A stretch of DNA of 64,000 nucleotides from Actinoplanes sp. L3-i22 (GTDB taxonomy: Bacteria; Actinomycetota; Actinomycetes; Mycobacteriales; Micromonosporaceae): positions 6,084,501-6,148,500 of the forward strand of contig NZ_AP024745.1 in the NCBI RefSeq assembly GCF_019704555.1. Reading direction: 5' to 3'. The notes beneath the pieces are model-generated. The model had not been told where the DNA came from, did no database searches, and saw only the letters and a program-made list of their open reading frames with translations. A program made the position numbers and the translations under genes. Positions 1 through 9,000 of this stretch are shown here, in pieces. Within the stretch, counting starts at the first letter, position 1. The number at the start of each line of letters is the position of its first letter.

Positions 1-34
1 CGGGGCCGATGAACCGGGCGGGCCGGGCGAGCGT

Positions 35-1705
35 TTACAGCGATCGCGCGGCGTGCCGTCCGGCGGCTCGCCCGCTGAAGATGCAGCCGCCGAGGAACGT
101 GCCCTCCAGGGCGTTGTACCCGTGGACGCCGCCGCCGCCGAACCCGGCGACCTCCCCGGCCGCGTACAGCCCGGGCAGCGCTTCCCCGTCCACCCCGAGA
201 GCCCGCGAGTCCAGGTCGGTCTGGATCCCGCCGAGGGACTTGCGGGTCAGGATGTGCAGCTTCACCCCGATCAGCGGCCCGGCGGCCGGGTCGAGCAGGC
301 GGTGCGGCGACGATGTACGCCCGACCCGGTCGCCGATGTAGCGCCGCGAGTTGTAGATCCCCTGGATCTGCCCGTCCTTGGTGACCTTGTTGGCCAGCTG
401 CCGGTCCCGGGCCTCGATCTGCCCGCGCACGTGCGTCACGTCCAGCAGCGGCGTGTCGGTCAGCTTGTTCATCCCGGCGACCAGCTCCTCCAGGGTCGCG
501 GCGACCACGAAGTCCGCGCCGTGCTGCTTGAACGCCTCGACCGGCCCGGGCGCGCCCTTGCCGAGCAGCCGGTCGCGCAGGAACGCCTTGCGGTCCTTCG
601 CGGTCAGGTCCGGGTTCTGTTCCGAGCCGGACAGCGCGAACTCCTTCTCGATCATCTTCTGGGTGAGGATGAACCAGGAGTGGTCATGCTCGGCCAGGTC
701 CGGCGTCGTGCGCAGGTACCGGAGCGTGCCGAGCGTGTCGTAGCTGGGGTAGTACGGCTGCGGCAGGCGCCGGCCGAGCGCGTCGAACCACATCGGCGAG
801 GGCGCGGAGAGGATCCGGATGCCGTGCGACGGCCAGATCGGGTCCCAGTTGCGGATGCCCTCGGTGTAGTGCCACATCCGGTCCCGGTTGACCAGCCGCG
901 CGCCGGCGTCCTCGGCGATCCCGAGCATCCGGCCGTCCACGTAGGCCGGCACCCCGGTGATCATCGACTTCGGGGCGGTGCCGAGCCGCTCCGGCCAGTA
1001 CCGCCGGACCAGGTCGTGGTTCGCCCCGATGCCGCCCGTGGTGACGATCACCGCCTGCGCCCGTACCTCAAATTCTTGAAGCTCTTCCCGGTTTGTCGGA
1101 AAGCCACGTGCGGCATCGTCATCTTTCAAGAGCTTTCCGCGTACGCCGACAACCGCGCCCCCCTCGACGACCAGCTCGTCGACCCGGTGCCGGTGCCGGA
1201 ACTCCAGCAGCCCGGCCTCGGCAGCCTTGAGCGCGGACGCCGCGAACGGCTCGACCACGCCGGTCCCGGTCCCCCAGGTGATGTGGAAGCGCGGCACCGA
1301 GTTGCCGTGCCCGCCGGCGCGCAGGTCACCGCGTTCGGCCCAGCCGGCGAACGGCAGCCAGCTCAGCCCGAGCCCGGCCAGCCAGGAGCGCTTCTCCCCG
1401 GCGGCGAACTCGACGTACGCCCGCGCCCACTTCACCGCCCACGAGTCCTCGTCGCCGAGCCGGTCGAAGCCGGCCGACCCGCGCCAGTCGCTCCACGCCA
1501 GGTCGACGCTGTCGCTGATCCGGGCCCGGCGCTGCTCGGGGCTGTCGACGAAGAACAGGCCACCGAACGACCACCACGCCTGCCCGCCGAGGTTCGCGGC
1601 GTTCTCCTGGTCGAGCAGCGCCACCTTCTTCCCGGCGGTGGTGAGCTCGTGCGCCGCGACCAGTCCGGCCAGTCCGGCGCCGACGACGATGACGTCCGCG
1701 TCCAC
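35..1705 (-). CDS. FAD-binding dehydrogenase (KstD-like family)
   Basis: Flavoprotein of 556 residues, the usual length for the actinobacterial FAD-binding dehydrogenase group related to 3-ketosteroid dehydrogenase and fumarate reductase flavoproteins. The N-terminus has the Rossmann FAD motif VIVVGAGLAGL, then the GG(Q/A) stretch NLGGQAWWSFGG, and the C-terminus closes the FAD fold with GLYAAGEVAGFGGGGVHG. I chose the GTG at 1703-1705 because GAGGGGG lies five bases upstream; an upstream in-frame GTG at 1729 lacks a site. The substrate cannot be told from sequence. It diverges from the siderophore operon but nothing shows that it takes part. A short patch around 1066-1140 is much less GC-rich than the rest of the gene. 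Confidence 0.9.
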   Translation of the reverse strand: MDADVIVVGAGLAGLVAAHELTTAGKKVALLDQENAANLGGQAWWSFGGLFFVDSPEQRRARISDSVDLAWSDWRGSAGFDRLGDEDSWAVKWARAYVEFAAGEKRSWLAGLGLSWLPFAGWAERGDLRAGGHGNSVPRFHITWGTGTGVVEPFAASALKAAEAGLLEFRHRHRVDELVVEGGAVVGVRGKLLKDDDAARGFPTNREELQEFEVRAQAVIVTTGGIGANHDLVRRYWPERLGTAPKSMITGVPAYVDGRMLGIAEDAGARLVNRDRMWHYTEGIRNWDPIWPSHGIRILSAPSPMWFDALGRRLPQPYYPSYDTLGTLRYLRTTPDLAEHDHSWFILTQKMIEKEFALSGSEQNPDLTAKDRKAFLRDRLLGKGAPGPVEAFKQHGADFVVAATLEELVAGMNKLTDTPLLDVTHVRGQIEARDRQLANKVTKDGQIQGIYNSRRYIGDRVGRTSSPHRLLDPAAGPLIGVKLHILTRKSLGGIQTDLDSRALGVDGEALPGLYAAGEVAGFGGGGVHGYNALEGTFLGGCIFSGRAAGRHAARSL

Positions 1706-1860
1706 GACAACCCCCTCAAGGTGATCCACGCCACGTGGCGATACCGGAATCTATCCGATACATGAAATTGGCTCGCAACACGCCGAGGAGGCATTGTGTC
1801 CTCGCTCGCCTCCCAAAACCCCGCACGGACACTACGGCGAATCACGGTGACAATGGTGTG

Positions 1861-3234
1861 GTGCCGCACCAGATCCCCACCGCCGACCCGGCGCAGACCC
1901 GCGCCGAGCTCGAAAATCTCCGCCCTGACCTGGTCGAACGCTACGACGCGGCACTCCCCGGCGCCCGCGCGGCGATCCTGCGCCGGCTGCAGATCGCGAT
2001 CGGACGTGAGCCTCTTCCGGGAGCCGTCTACGCCGACATGGACCCGATCGAGCTGGCCGCGAAACTCTGGCCCGGGACCGCGTTCGTCGCCGAGGTCGCC
2101 AACAGCGTCGCCAACCTGGCCCTCGCCCACGCGAACCGGATCCCCCGGACCCTCCCGGCGCCCGGCGACCCGGACGGCCTCGGCAGGATCGAGCAGCTGG
2201 AGACCGACGGGCACCCGCTGCACCCCGGCTGCCGCACCCGGGCCGGGATGACCGTCGCCGACGTGCTCGCCTACGCGCCCGAGCACCGCCCGGTGATCCG
2301 GCTGCGCCGCCTGCGGGTCCCGGCCGAGCGCTGGCACGGCACCGCCCAGCCGGTCCTCTACGCCCACCCGTGGCAGGCCGCCCGGCTGCTGCGGGAGTTC
2401 CCGTGGCTCACCGACGCCGGCCCGACCCGGCCGATGCGGCCGCTGATGTCGCTGCGCACGGTCGCCCCGGTCAGCGGCGGGCCGCACCTCAAGACCGCGG
2501 TCGACGTGCAGATGACCTCGGCGGTGCGGACCGTCTCGCCGGCCGCGGTGCACAACGGGCCGATCCTGTCCGCGTTCCTCACCAGGATCACCGCCGACCT
2601 GCCGATCGACATCCTGGCCGAGACCGAGGCCGGCGCGGTGCTCACCGACGACGGGCCGGACCGGCGCCTCGCCCACCTGGTGCGCCGTGCGCCGCGGCTC
2701 GGGCCGGGCGAGACCGCCCTCCCGCTCGGCGTGTTCACCAGCACCTTCCTGGACCTGGTCGACGATCCGTACCGATGGCTCGACGAGCTCACCGCGATCC
2801 TGTTCGCGCCGCTGACCACCGTGCTCGGCCGCGGCGTCGCGCTGGAGGCGCACGGGCAGAACACCCTGGTCGTGCTCCGCGACCGGCGCCCGGTCCGGAT
2901 CCTCTACCGCGACCTCGGCGGCGTCCGCGTCGACCGCGCGCTCGGCCTGGACCTGCACGGCGACCTGCTCACCGACGACCCGGCGGTGCTGCGCACCAAG
3001 CTCGCGGCGGCCGCGCTCGGCACGGTCGCCAGCCAGCTCGTGGACGCGTTCGCCGACCGGCACGGCGCGGAACCGGACCGGCTGTGGGCGATCGTCGCGG
3101 CCGGGCTGCGCGGCGCCCCGGAGCTGCTGACCGAACCACTTCCGGTCAAGGCGACCACGGCCATGCGGCTGGCCGCCGACCCGCTCGACGACATCTGGAC
3201 CCAGCAGCCCAACCCGATGGCGGTGCATGCATGA
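1861..3234 (+). CDS. NIS siderophore synthetase, IucA/IucC family (first)
   Basis: An ATP-dependent synthetase that would join a carboxylic acid such as citrate or a citryl intermediate to an amine or alcohol while building a siderophore. It is 457 residues, shorter than the usual 580-650. Family marks are GHPLHPGCRTRAGM near residue 117 (ATP site), KTAVDVQMTSAVRTVS near 210, VALEAHGQNTLV near 325 and YRDLGGVRV near 350. Start choice is uncertain: GTG codons at 1858 and 1861 fit the family's N-terminus but have no clear ribosome site, while a strong AGGAGG at 1786-1791 points to a GTG in another frame. The stop overlaps the next start as ATGA (3231-3234), so translation is coupled. Family certain; substrate unknown. 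Confidence 0.88.
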   Translation: MPHQIPTADPAQTRAELENLRPDLVERYDAALPGARAAILRRLQIAIGREPLPGAVYADMDPIELAAKLWPGTAFVAEVANSVANLALAHANRIPRTLPAPGDPDGLGRIEQLETDGHPLHPGCRTRAGMTVADVLAYAPEHRPVIRLRRLRVPAERWHGTAQPVLYAHPWQAARLLREFPWLTDAGPTRPMRPLMSLRTVAPVSGGPHLKTAVDVQMTSAVRTVSPAAVHNGPILSAFLTRITADLPIDILAETEAGAVLTDDGPDRRLAHLVRRAPRLGPGETALPLGVFTSTFLDLVDDPYRWLDELTAILFAPLTTVLGRGVALEAHGQNTLVVLRDRRPVRILYRDLGGVRVDRALGLDLHGDLLTDDPAVLRTKLAAAALGTVASQLVDAFADRHGAEPDRLWAIVAAGLRGAPELLTEPLPVKATTAMRLAADPLDDIWTQQPNPMAVHA

Positions 3235-4778
3235 CCTCCAGCCTGACCACCGGACGCCTCGCCGCGGCCGCCGCGCACACCCAGGCCGCGCTCGCCGTGC
3301 ACGCGCCGGACCTGGTCGCCGGCTTCCTCGGCAACCTGCCGGACGCGGCCGGGACGGTCGGCAGAAGACTCCGGGGCGCCCTCGCCCGCGAGGGCCTGAC
3401 CAGCGACGACGAGAAGGACGCGACCCGGCACGCGTTCCACCGGATCGAGTTCGCCCGCTCCGGCGTCACCGATCCGGTGGAGCTGCTCGACCGGGCCGGG
3501 ATCGACGCGCCCGGGTTCGCCGCGGAGATCCGCAACGCGGTGATCAACCTGGCGATCGCGCTGTCCCGGCCGGGCCCGAACCCCGGCGGGGACGCCGACG
3601 AGGCCGCGATCGCCGGGGAGCGGCTGGCCATTTCCGGTCACAACCTGCACCCCTGCGGGCGGACCCGGCTCGGCTGGGACACCTGTGACGTCCTCGAACA
3701 CGACCTGGAGGCCGGCTCGACGCGGATCCGCTTCATCGCGGTTCGCGACACGGCGCATCTGGGCGATGACCTGAGCAGCTTATATCCGGACAAATCACCA
3801 CATGGATATCGGGCGCAACCCGTCCACGCCTGGCAACACGCCCTCGTCCTCGACCGCTACCGCCACCTGTTCGCCGACGGCACGCTGCGGCAGCTCGACG
3901 GCCACCTCGACGCCATCCCCACCGCCGCCCTGCGCACCCTGCTGCTGCCACCGGACGCCGACGGCAGACGCCACTACCTCAAGGTCTCCCTGGACATCCA
4001 GGTCACCTCGACCCGGCGCAGCATCTCGGTCGCCAGCACCCGCAACGGCCCGGCCGTCTCCACCCTGCTGCACCGCCTGGCCGCCGACGAGCCCACCCTG
4101 CTGCTGATGGCCGAGACCGCCGGCGCCGCCGTCCCGGCCGGCTCCGGCCGCGACCTGTCGGCGATCGTGCGCGACGGCCTGACCGGGCGGCTCGCCCCCG
4201 GCGAGGAGGCGATCGCCGGCAGCGCGCTCCCCTACCGCCTGCCCGGGCTGATCCGCCGGCACGGCGGCGGACCCGCCGCCTGGCTGACCGACTACGCCCA
4301 GCTGCTGCTGCCCCCGCTGCTGCGCCTGGCCACGCACGGCGTCGCCCTCGAGGCCCACCTGCAGAACTGCCTGCCGACCTTCGTCGACGGCCGCCCGCAC
4401 CGCCTCGCCCTGCGCGACTTCGCCGGCCTGCGCCTGCACCTGCCGCGCCTGGCCGCCGCCGGCCACCACGTCGACCTGTGGCCGGGCTCGGTCGTCGGCA
4501 CCGACGACCCCGCGGTGATGCGCGCGAAGCTCGGCTACACCGCGTTCCAGGCCCACCTCGGCGAGCTCGTCCTGCACCTGGACCTGGACGAACGCGCCGC
4601 CTGGCGGATCGTCCGGGAGGTCGTCGACGAGACCTACCGCACGCTCGGCTCGGCCGACGCCCGCGCCGACCACGCCGCGTTCACCGCACCGACCGTGCCG
4701 CACAAGGCGCTGGTCCGGATGCGGCTGGCCGACCACGGCGACATCTACCTCCCGGTGGAGAACCCCCTGCATGGCTGA
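3231..4778 (+). CDS. NIS siderophore synthetase, IucA/IucC family (second)
   Basis: Second synthetase of the operon, 515 residues. Motifs match the first copy in the same order: GHNLHPCGRTRLGW near residue 140, YLKVSLDIQVTSTRRSIS near 245, HGVALEAHLQNCLP near 370 and LRDFAGLRLHLP near 395. The two proteins are clearly paralogous but diverged, which fits sequential condensation steps. A lower-GC stretch around 3765-3820 (linker DDLSSLYPDKSPHGYR) stands out from its surroundings. The start is the ATG inside the ATGA overlap with the upstream gene, and its own 3' end overlaps the next gene by 8 bases. Confidence 0.9.
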   Translation: MTSSLTTGRLAAAAAHTQAALAVHAPDLVAGFLGNLPDAAGTVGRRLRGALAREGLTSDDEKDATRHAFHRIEFARSGVTDPVELLDRAGIDAPGFAAEIRNAVINLAIALSRPGPNPGGDADEAAIAGERLAISGHNLHPCGRTRLGWDTCDVLEHDLEAGSTRIRFIAVRDTAHLGDDLSSLYPDKSPHGYRAQPVHAWQHALVLDRYRHLFADGTLRQLDGHLDAIPTAALRTLLLPPDADGRRHYLKVSLDIQVTSTRRSISVASTRNGPAVSTLLHRLAADEPTLLLMAETAGAAVPAGSGRDLSAIVRDGLTGRLAPGEEAIAGSALPYRLPGLIRRHGGGPAAWLTDYAQLLLPPLLRLATHGVALEAHLQNCLPTFVDGRPHRLALRDFAGLRLHLPRLAAAGHHVDLWPGSVVGTDDPAVMRAKLGYTAFQAHLGELVLHLDLDERAAWRIVREVVDETYRTLGSADARADHAAFTAPTVPHKALVRMRLADHGDIYLPVENPLHG

Positions 4779-5907
4779 GCTGCCCGGGCACGTCGCCGCC
4801 GCGCTGCGCCGCCTGCCGGCGCCGGCCTGCGCCTACGTCTACGACACCGAGGCGCTGCGCACCCAGGCTGCCCGGCTGCGGGCCGCCCTCCCCCGGAAAA
4901 CCACGCTTGTGTACGCCGTGAAGGCCAACGGCCACCCGAAGGTCGTCGAGACCCTCGCGGCCGCGTGCGACGGTCTCGAGGTCGCGTCCGGCGGCGAGCT
5001 CGACCTCGCCGTCCGGGCCGGCGCCCGCCGGATCGTCTTCGGCGGCCCGGCCAAGACCGACGCCGAGCTGGCCGCCGCGGTCCGGGCCGGCGCCCTGCTC
5101 AACGTCGAGAGCCGCTTCGAGGCCGAGCGGATCGCCGCCCTCGGCCTGACCGCCGACATCTGCCTGCGGGTCAACCGCGCCACCGTCGCGGTCACCGGCA
5201 GTCACGCGATGACCGGCACCCCCACCCCGTTCGGCATCGACGAGAACCAGCTCGGCCCGGTCCTCGCCACGCTTCCGAGCAGCCTGACCGTCATCGGCTT
5301 CCACCTGCACGCGGTCTCCAACAACCTCGACGGCCCGGCCCACGCCGATTTCCTGCGCGAGGCGATCTCCTGGTCCGTCAAGACCGCTTCGGCGTACGGC
5401 GTGCAGCTCCGCATCGTCAACGCCGGCGGCGGCCTCGGAGTCGACTACACGTCGCAGGCGTCCATCGACGTGACCGCACTGTCCCGGGTCACCGTGCCCG
5501 ACGGCGTCGAGCTGATCCTGGAGCCGGGCCGCTACCTGGCCGCCGACGCGGGCTGGTACGCCGCCGAGGTCCTCGACCTGAAGACCACCCACGGCCGTAC
5601 GTTCGCCGTCCTGCGCGGCGGCACCCACCACTTCCGGCTGCCCGCCGCGTGGGGCTACAGCCACCCGTTCACGATCCTGCCGATCGACGCCTGGGACCGC
5701 CCGTACTCCCGCCCGGAGGTCACCGACACCCCGGTCGACGCGGTCGGCGAGCTGTGCACCCCGCGCGACGTCCTCACCCGCGACCGGCACGTCAGCCGCC
5801 TGCGGGTCGGCGACCTGCTGGTCTTCCCCCGCACCGGCGCCTACGCCTGGGACATCTCGCACCACGACTTCCTGCGCCACCCGGCTCCGGACTTCATCGT
5901 CCTCTGA
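4771..5907 (+). CDS. PLP-dependent decarboxylase of the siderophore operon (SbnH/PvsE type)
   Basis: Fold-type III (alanine-racemase-like) decarboxylase of 378 residues, in the Orn/DAP/Arg decarboxylase 2 family. The PLP lysine is in LVYAVKANGHPKV (near residue 50), the phosphate-binding glycine run is NAGGGLGVDY, the family's EPGRYLAADAG follows, and GELCTPRDVL near residue 330 carries the active-site cysteine typical of the group. In staphyloferrin B and vibrioferrin pathways such an enzyme decarboxylates an amino-acid-citrate intermediate; here that is inferred from position. The start overlaps the upstream synthetase by 8 bases, so all three genes form one operon. An alternative role as a diaminopimelate decarboxylase is unlikely given the context. 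Confidence 0.88.
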   Translation: MAELPGHVAAALRRLPAPACAYVYDTEALRTQAARLRAALPRKTTLVYAVKANGHPKVVETLAAACDGLEVASGGELDLAVRAGARRIVFGGPAKTDAELAAAVRAGALLNVESRFEAERIAALGLTADICLRVNRATVAVTGSHAMTGTPTPFGIDENQLGPVLATLPSSLTVIGFHLHAVSNNLDGPAHADFLREAISWSVKTASAYGVQLRIVNAGGGLGVDYTSQASIDVTALSRVTVPDGVELILEPGRYLAADAGWYAAEVLDLKTTHGRTFAVLRGGTHHFRLPAAWGYSHPFTILPIDAWDRPYSRPEVTDTPVDAVGELCTPRDVLTRDRHVSRLRVGDLLVFPRTGAYAWDISHHDFLRHPAPDFIVL

Positions 5908-5918
5908 CCGGAACGTCT

Positions 5919-5936
5919 CATCGGGGTGCGCCGATG
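5919..5936 (+). terminator. Short hairpin after the siderophore operon
   Basis: Six-base stem CATCGG/CCGATG with a 6-base loop lies 12 bases after the decarboxylase stop. It has no T-run, so its role as a terminator is only plausible. Confidence 0.3.
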
Positions 5937-6036
5937 TCCGTGGGTCTGCTATGACTATCCCGCCATATCGATAAATAGCAGTGTGCGAGGTCCGAACCGG
6001 ACTCTCCGGGCGCTGCTGTCCACGGGGGATAACTTC

Positions 6037-9000
6037 ATGCTCACGAATGTGTGGCGCCCATCGGCGCGCGCCGGAACGGGCTGGCGGCGCCGGGCGCTGG
6101 CCGCTGTCGCCGGCGGGCTGGCGGTCGCGATCCTGATGCCGCAGAGCGCGTACGCCGCGCCCGCGCGGGCCGTGCCGAAGGCGGCGCCGGCCGAGCTCAG
6201 CGTGCTGCAGATGCTGGAGCGGCTGGCCGGCCCGCCCGCCGCGGTGCCGGACACCGACGGGCCGATCGACGACGACACCCTGGACCGGATGCTCTGCCAG
6301 GACCTCGCCGACTACGACGAGGACCCCGAGGTCCGGGCCGCGGCCCAGGCCGCGCTCGACACCAACGACCCGGCGACGATCCGGGCCTTCCTCGACGACG
6401 GCCTGCCGGTCTACCGCAAGGCAGCCGCCGAGATCAAGAAGATCAAGGTCGTCGAGGACCGCGCGCTGGTCCAGAAGTGGGCCGACACCGGCACGCCGAT
6501 CGTCCGGCAGAAGGCCGCCGCCGCGCTGGCCACCAACAACGCCACCAAGATCGCCGACTTCATCGCGATCGGCAAGGCCGCCGCCGACGCCGCCGACGCG
6601 CAGGACGTGCTCAACGCCGCCCAGCAGGCCCAGCTGATCCTGGGCCGGGTCACCCAGCTGGTCGCCGCCGGCGGCCCCCAGGTGCAGGCCCAGGGGCAGC
6701 TCGCGCTCGACAGCGAGGACCCGGCGGTGATCGCCGAGTTCTACAACCACGGGTACGCGATCGCCAGCCAGCAGGACGCCGACTCCCAGCAGCAGATCCA
6801 GGACGCGCTCGCCGCCCGCACCAAGGCCGTCGACGCGCTCACCGACCTGGCCGGCCGGGCCACCCGGGCGGCCACCGCCCAGCAGCAGATCATCGTGGCG
6901 AGCATCAGCGGGACCCAGTCGCTGACCGTCACCTCGAACTCGATGGCGCTGGTCAACAAGTACGCCAAGCAGGCCGACGCGATCTACGCGAGCGACCTGC
7001 CGATCCGCAAGGCCGGCGGCGCCACCCACACCGCCGACCTGACCAGACTGCGCACCGACGCCTGCGCGGAATACACCGTCACCGCCCGCAACGCCGACCA
7101 GGTCACCGCGCAGTCCGGGGTGGCCACCACGGCCGCCAAGGCGCTCACCGACACCGGCCTCACCCAGGGCATCGACTGGGCCCAGGTGCTGCAGGCCCAG
7201 GCCGACGCCGGCACCGCCGCCAAGCAGGCCGCCGAGACCGCGTGCCACGCCGCCGAGGCCACCGAGGCCGCCGCCAAGACCCTGGACGCCGACCACGCCG
7301 CCACCGTGGACGCCGCCAACGCGGTCAAGTACCGGCAGGCCGCCGAGCGCGAGCAGGCCGCGGCCGAGAAGCTCGCCGACCGCGCCCAGCAGCTGGCCGC
7401 CGCCGCCAAGGCCGCCGCCGCCGACGCGCACGAGCAGCGGATGCGGGCCGAGCTCGCCGCCGAGGACGCGTGGGACCGGGTCGCCGCCGCGCAGGACTAC
7501 TACGAGACCGCGAAACAGCAGGCGGCCATCGCCCGCCAGGCGACCGCCGACGCGATCACCCACCAGAAGCAGGCGTACGACGCCGCGGTGCGCGCGATCG
7601 ACCAGCAGAACGTCGCGGTCACCAAGCACGACGACGCCAAGAAGGCGTACGACCAGTCCCTGATCGCCGGGGACCACTTCGCCGAGGTCGGCAAGCGCAC
7701 CAAGGACCTGATCGAGCGGGCCAAGAAGTCCGCCGACGGCGCGCACTCCAAGGAGCTGGAGGCCGAGGCGGCCGAGGCCCGCAAACTCGCCGCCGAGCTG
7801 GCCTGCAAGTACCCGGACAACCCGAGCGGCACCGGCTGCCCGGGCACCGCCGAGATGCAGCGGCTCGCCGCCGACGCGGCCCGGGCCTCGGCCGACGCGA
7901 TCGCCGCCCGCTCGGCGGCCACCTCGGCCCAGGGCGACGCCACCGCCTCCTCGACGGCCGCCGACGCGGCCGCCGCCGACTACGGGCGGGCCTCGGCCGC
8001 CGCCGCGGCCGCCGCCAACGCCGCCCGCGGGGCCGCCAACGAGGCACGCAAGGCCCAGCAGGACGCCGCCGTCGCCGCCACCGCGGCCGGCAAGGCGATC
8101 GACGACGCGACCAAGGCCAACAACGACGCGCAGGCCGCGGTCGCCGCCGCCCGCGCCGCCATGCAGCACGCCGCGGCCGCCCGCGCCGACGCCGACCTGG
8201 TCCTGCGGGCCTACCAGGACGCCGTCCGGCAGGCCGCGATCGCCTCGTTCCAGACCCGGGTCGCCGGCCGCGCCGCGCTCGACGCCCGGATCGCCGCGGA
8301 GGGCATCGCCGACCCGGCGATCACCGCGATCGACGTCGCCAGCCTGTACGGGGAGACCGACAGCGACGCCGCGATGGCCATCGACCTGGCCAACTCGGCG
8401 ATGGCGATCGGCGCCACCCAGAGCGTCGCGGCCCAGCAGCACGCCGACGACGCGGCCGCCGCGGCGGCCCACGCGGCCACCATGGTCACCCAGGCCGAGG
8501 CCCAGGTGAAACCGGCCTTCGTGGCCGCGCAGAAGGCCGCCGAGGCGGCCCAGCGGGCGATCGCGGCCAGCAAGGTCGCGGTCGACGCGGCCCAGGACGC
8601 CGCCAAGGACGCCCAACTCGCGGCCGACGCGGCCCAGTCGGCGCGCCGGGCCGAGGCCCAGGCCAGCTCGATCGCCCAGGCCGCCAACGGGCTGGCCCAG
8701 CAGGCCTCGCAGAACGCCGGGGTGGCCCGCCAGGCCAAGAACGGCGCCCGCGGCTACGCCGACCAGGCCCAGAAGGCCGCCGACAACGCGAACCTGCTGG
8801 CCGGCGACACCGAGACGATGAGCGGCACGATCACGTCGATCTCGAACAGCGTGTGGGGCATGGCCCGGGGCATGAGCGGGCTGGCCAAGGCGCTGATGGA
8901 GACCGCGTGGAAGGCCTACGACGTCGAGCAGCAGGCCGCCGAGACCGCGTGGATGCGGTGGCTCAAGGAGAAGAGCGACCAGGCGATCGACCACGTGATG

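Noticed and set aside
53..1765. A 570-codon plus-strand frame opposite the FAD dehydrogenase
   Set aside because: Antisense shadow; no ribosome site and no recognisable domain.
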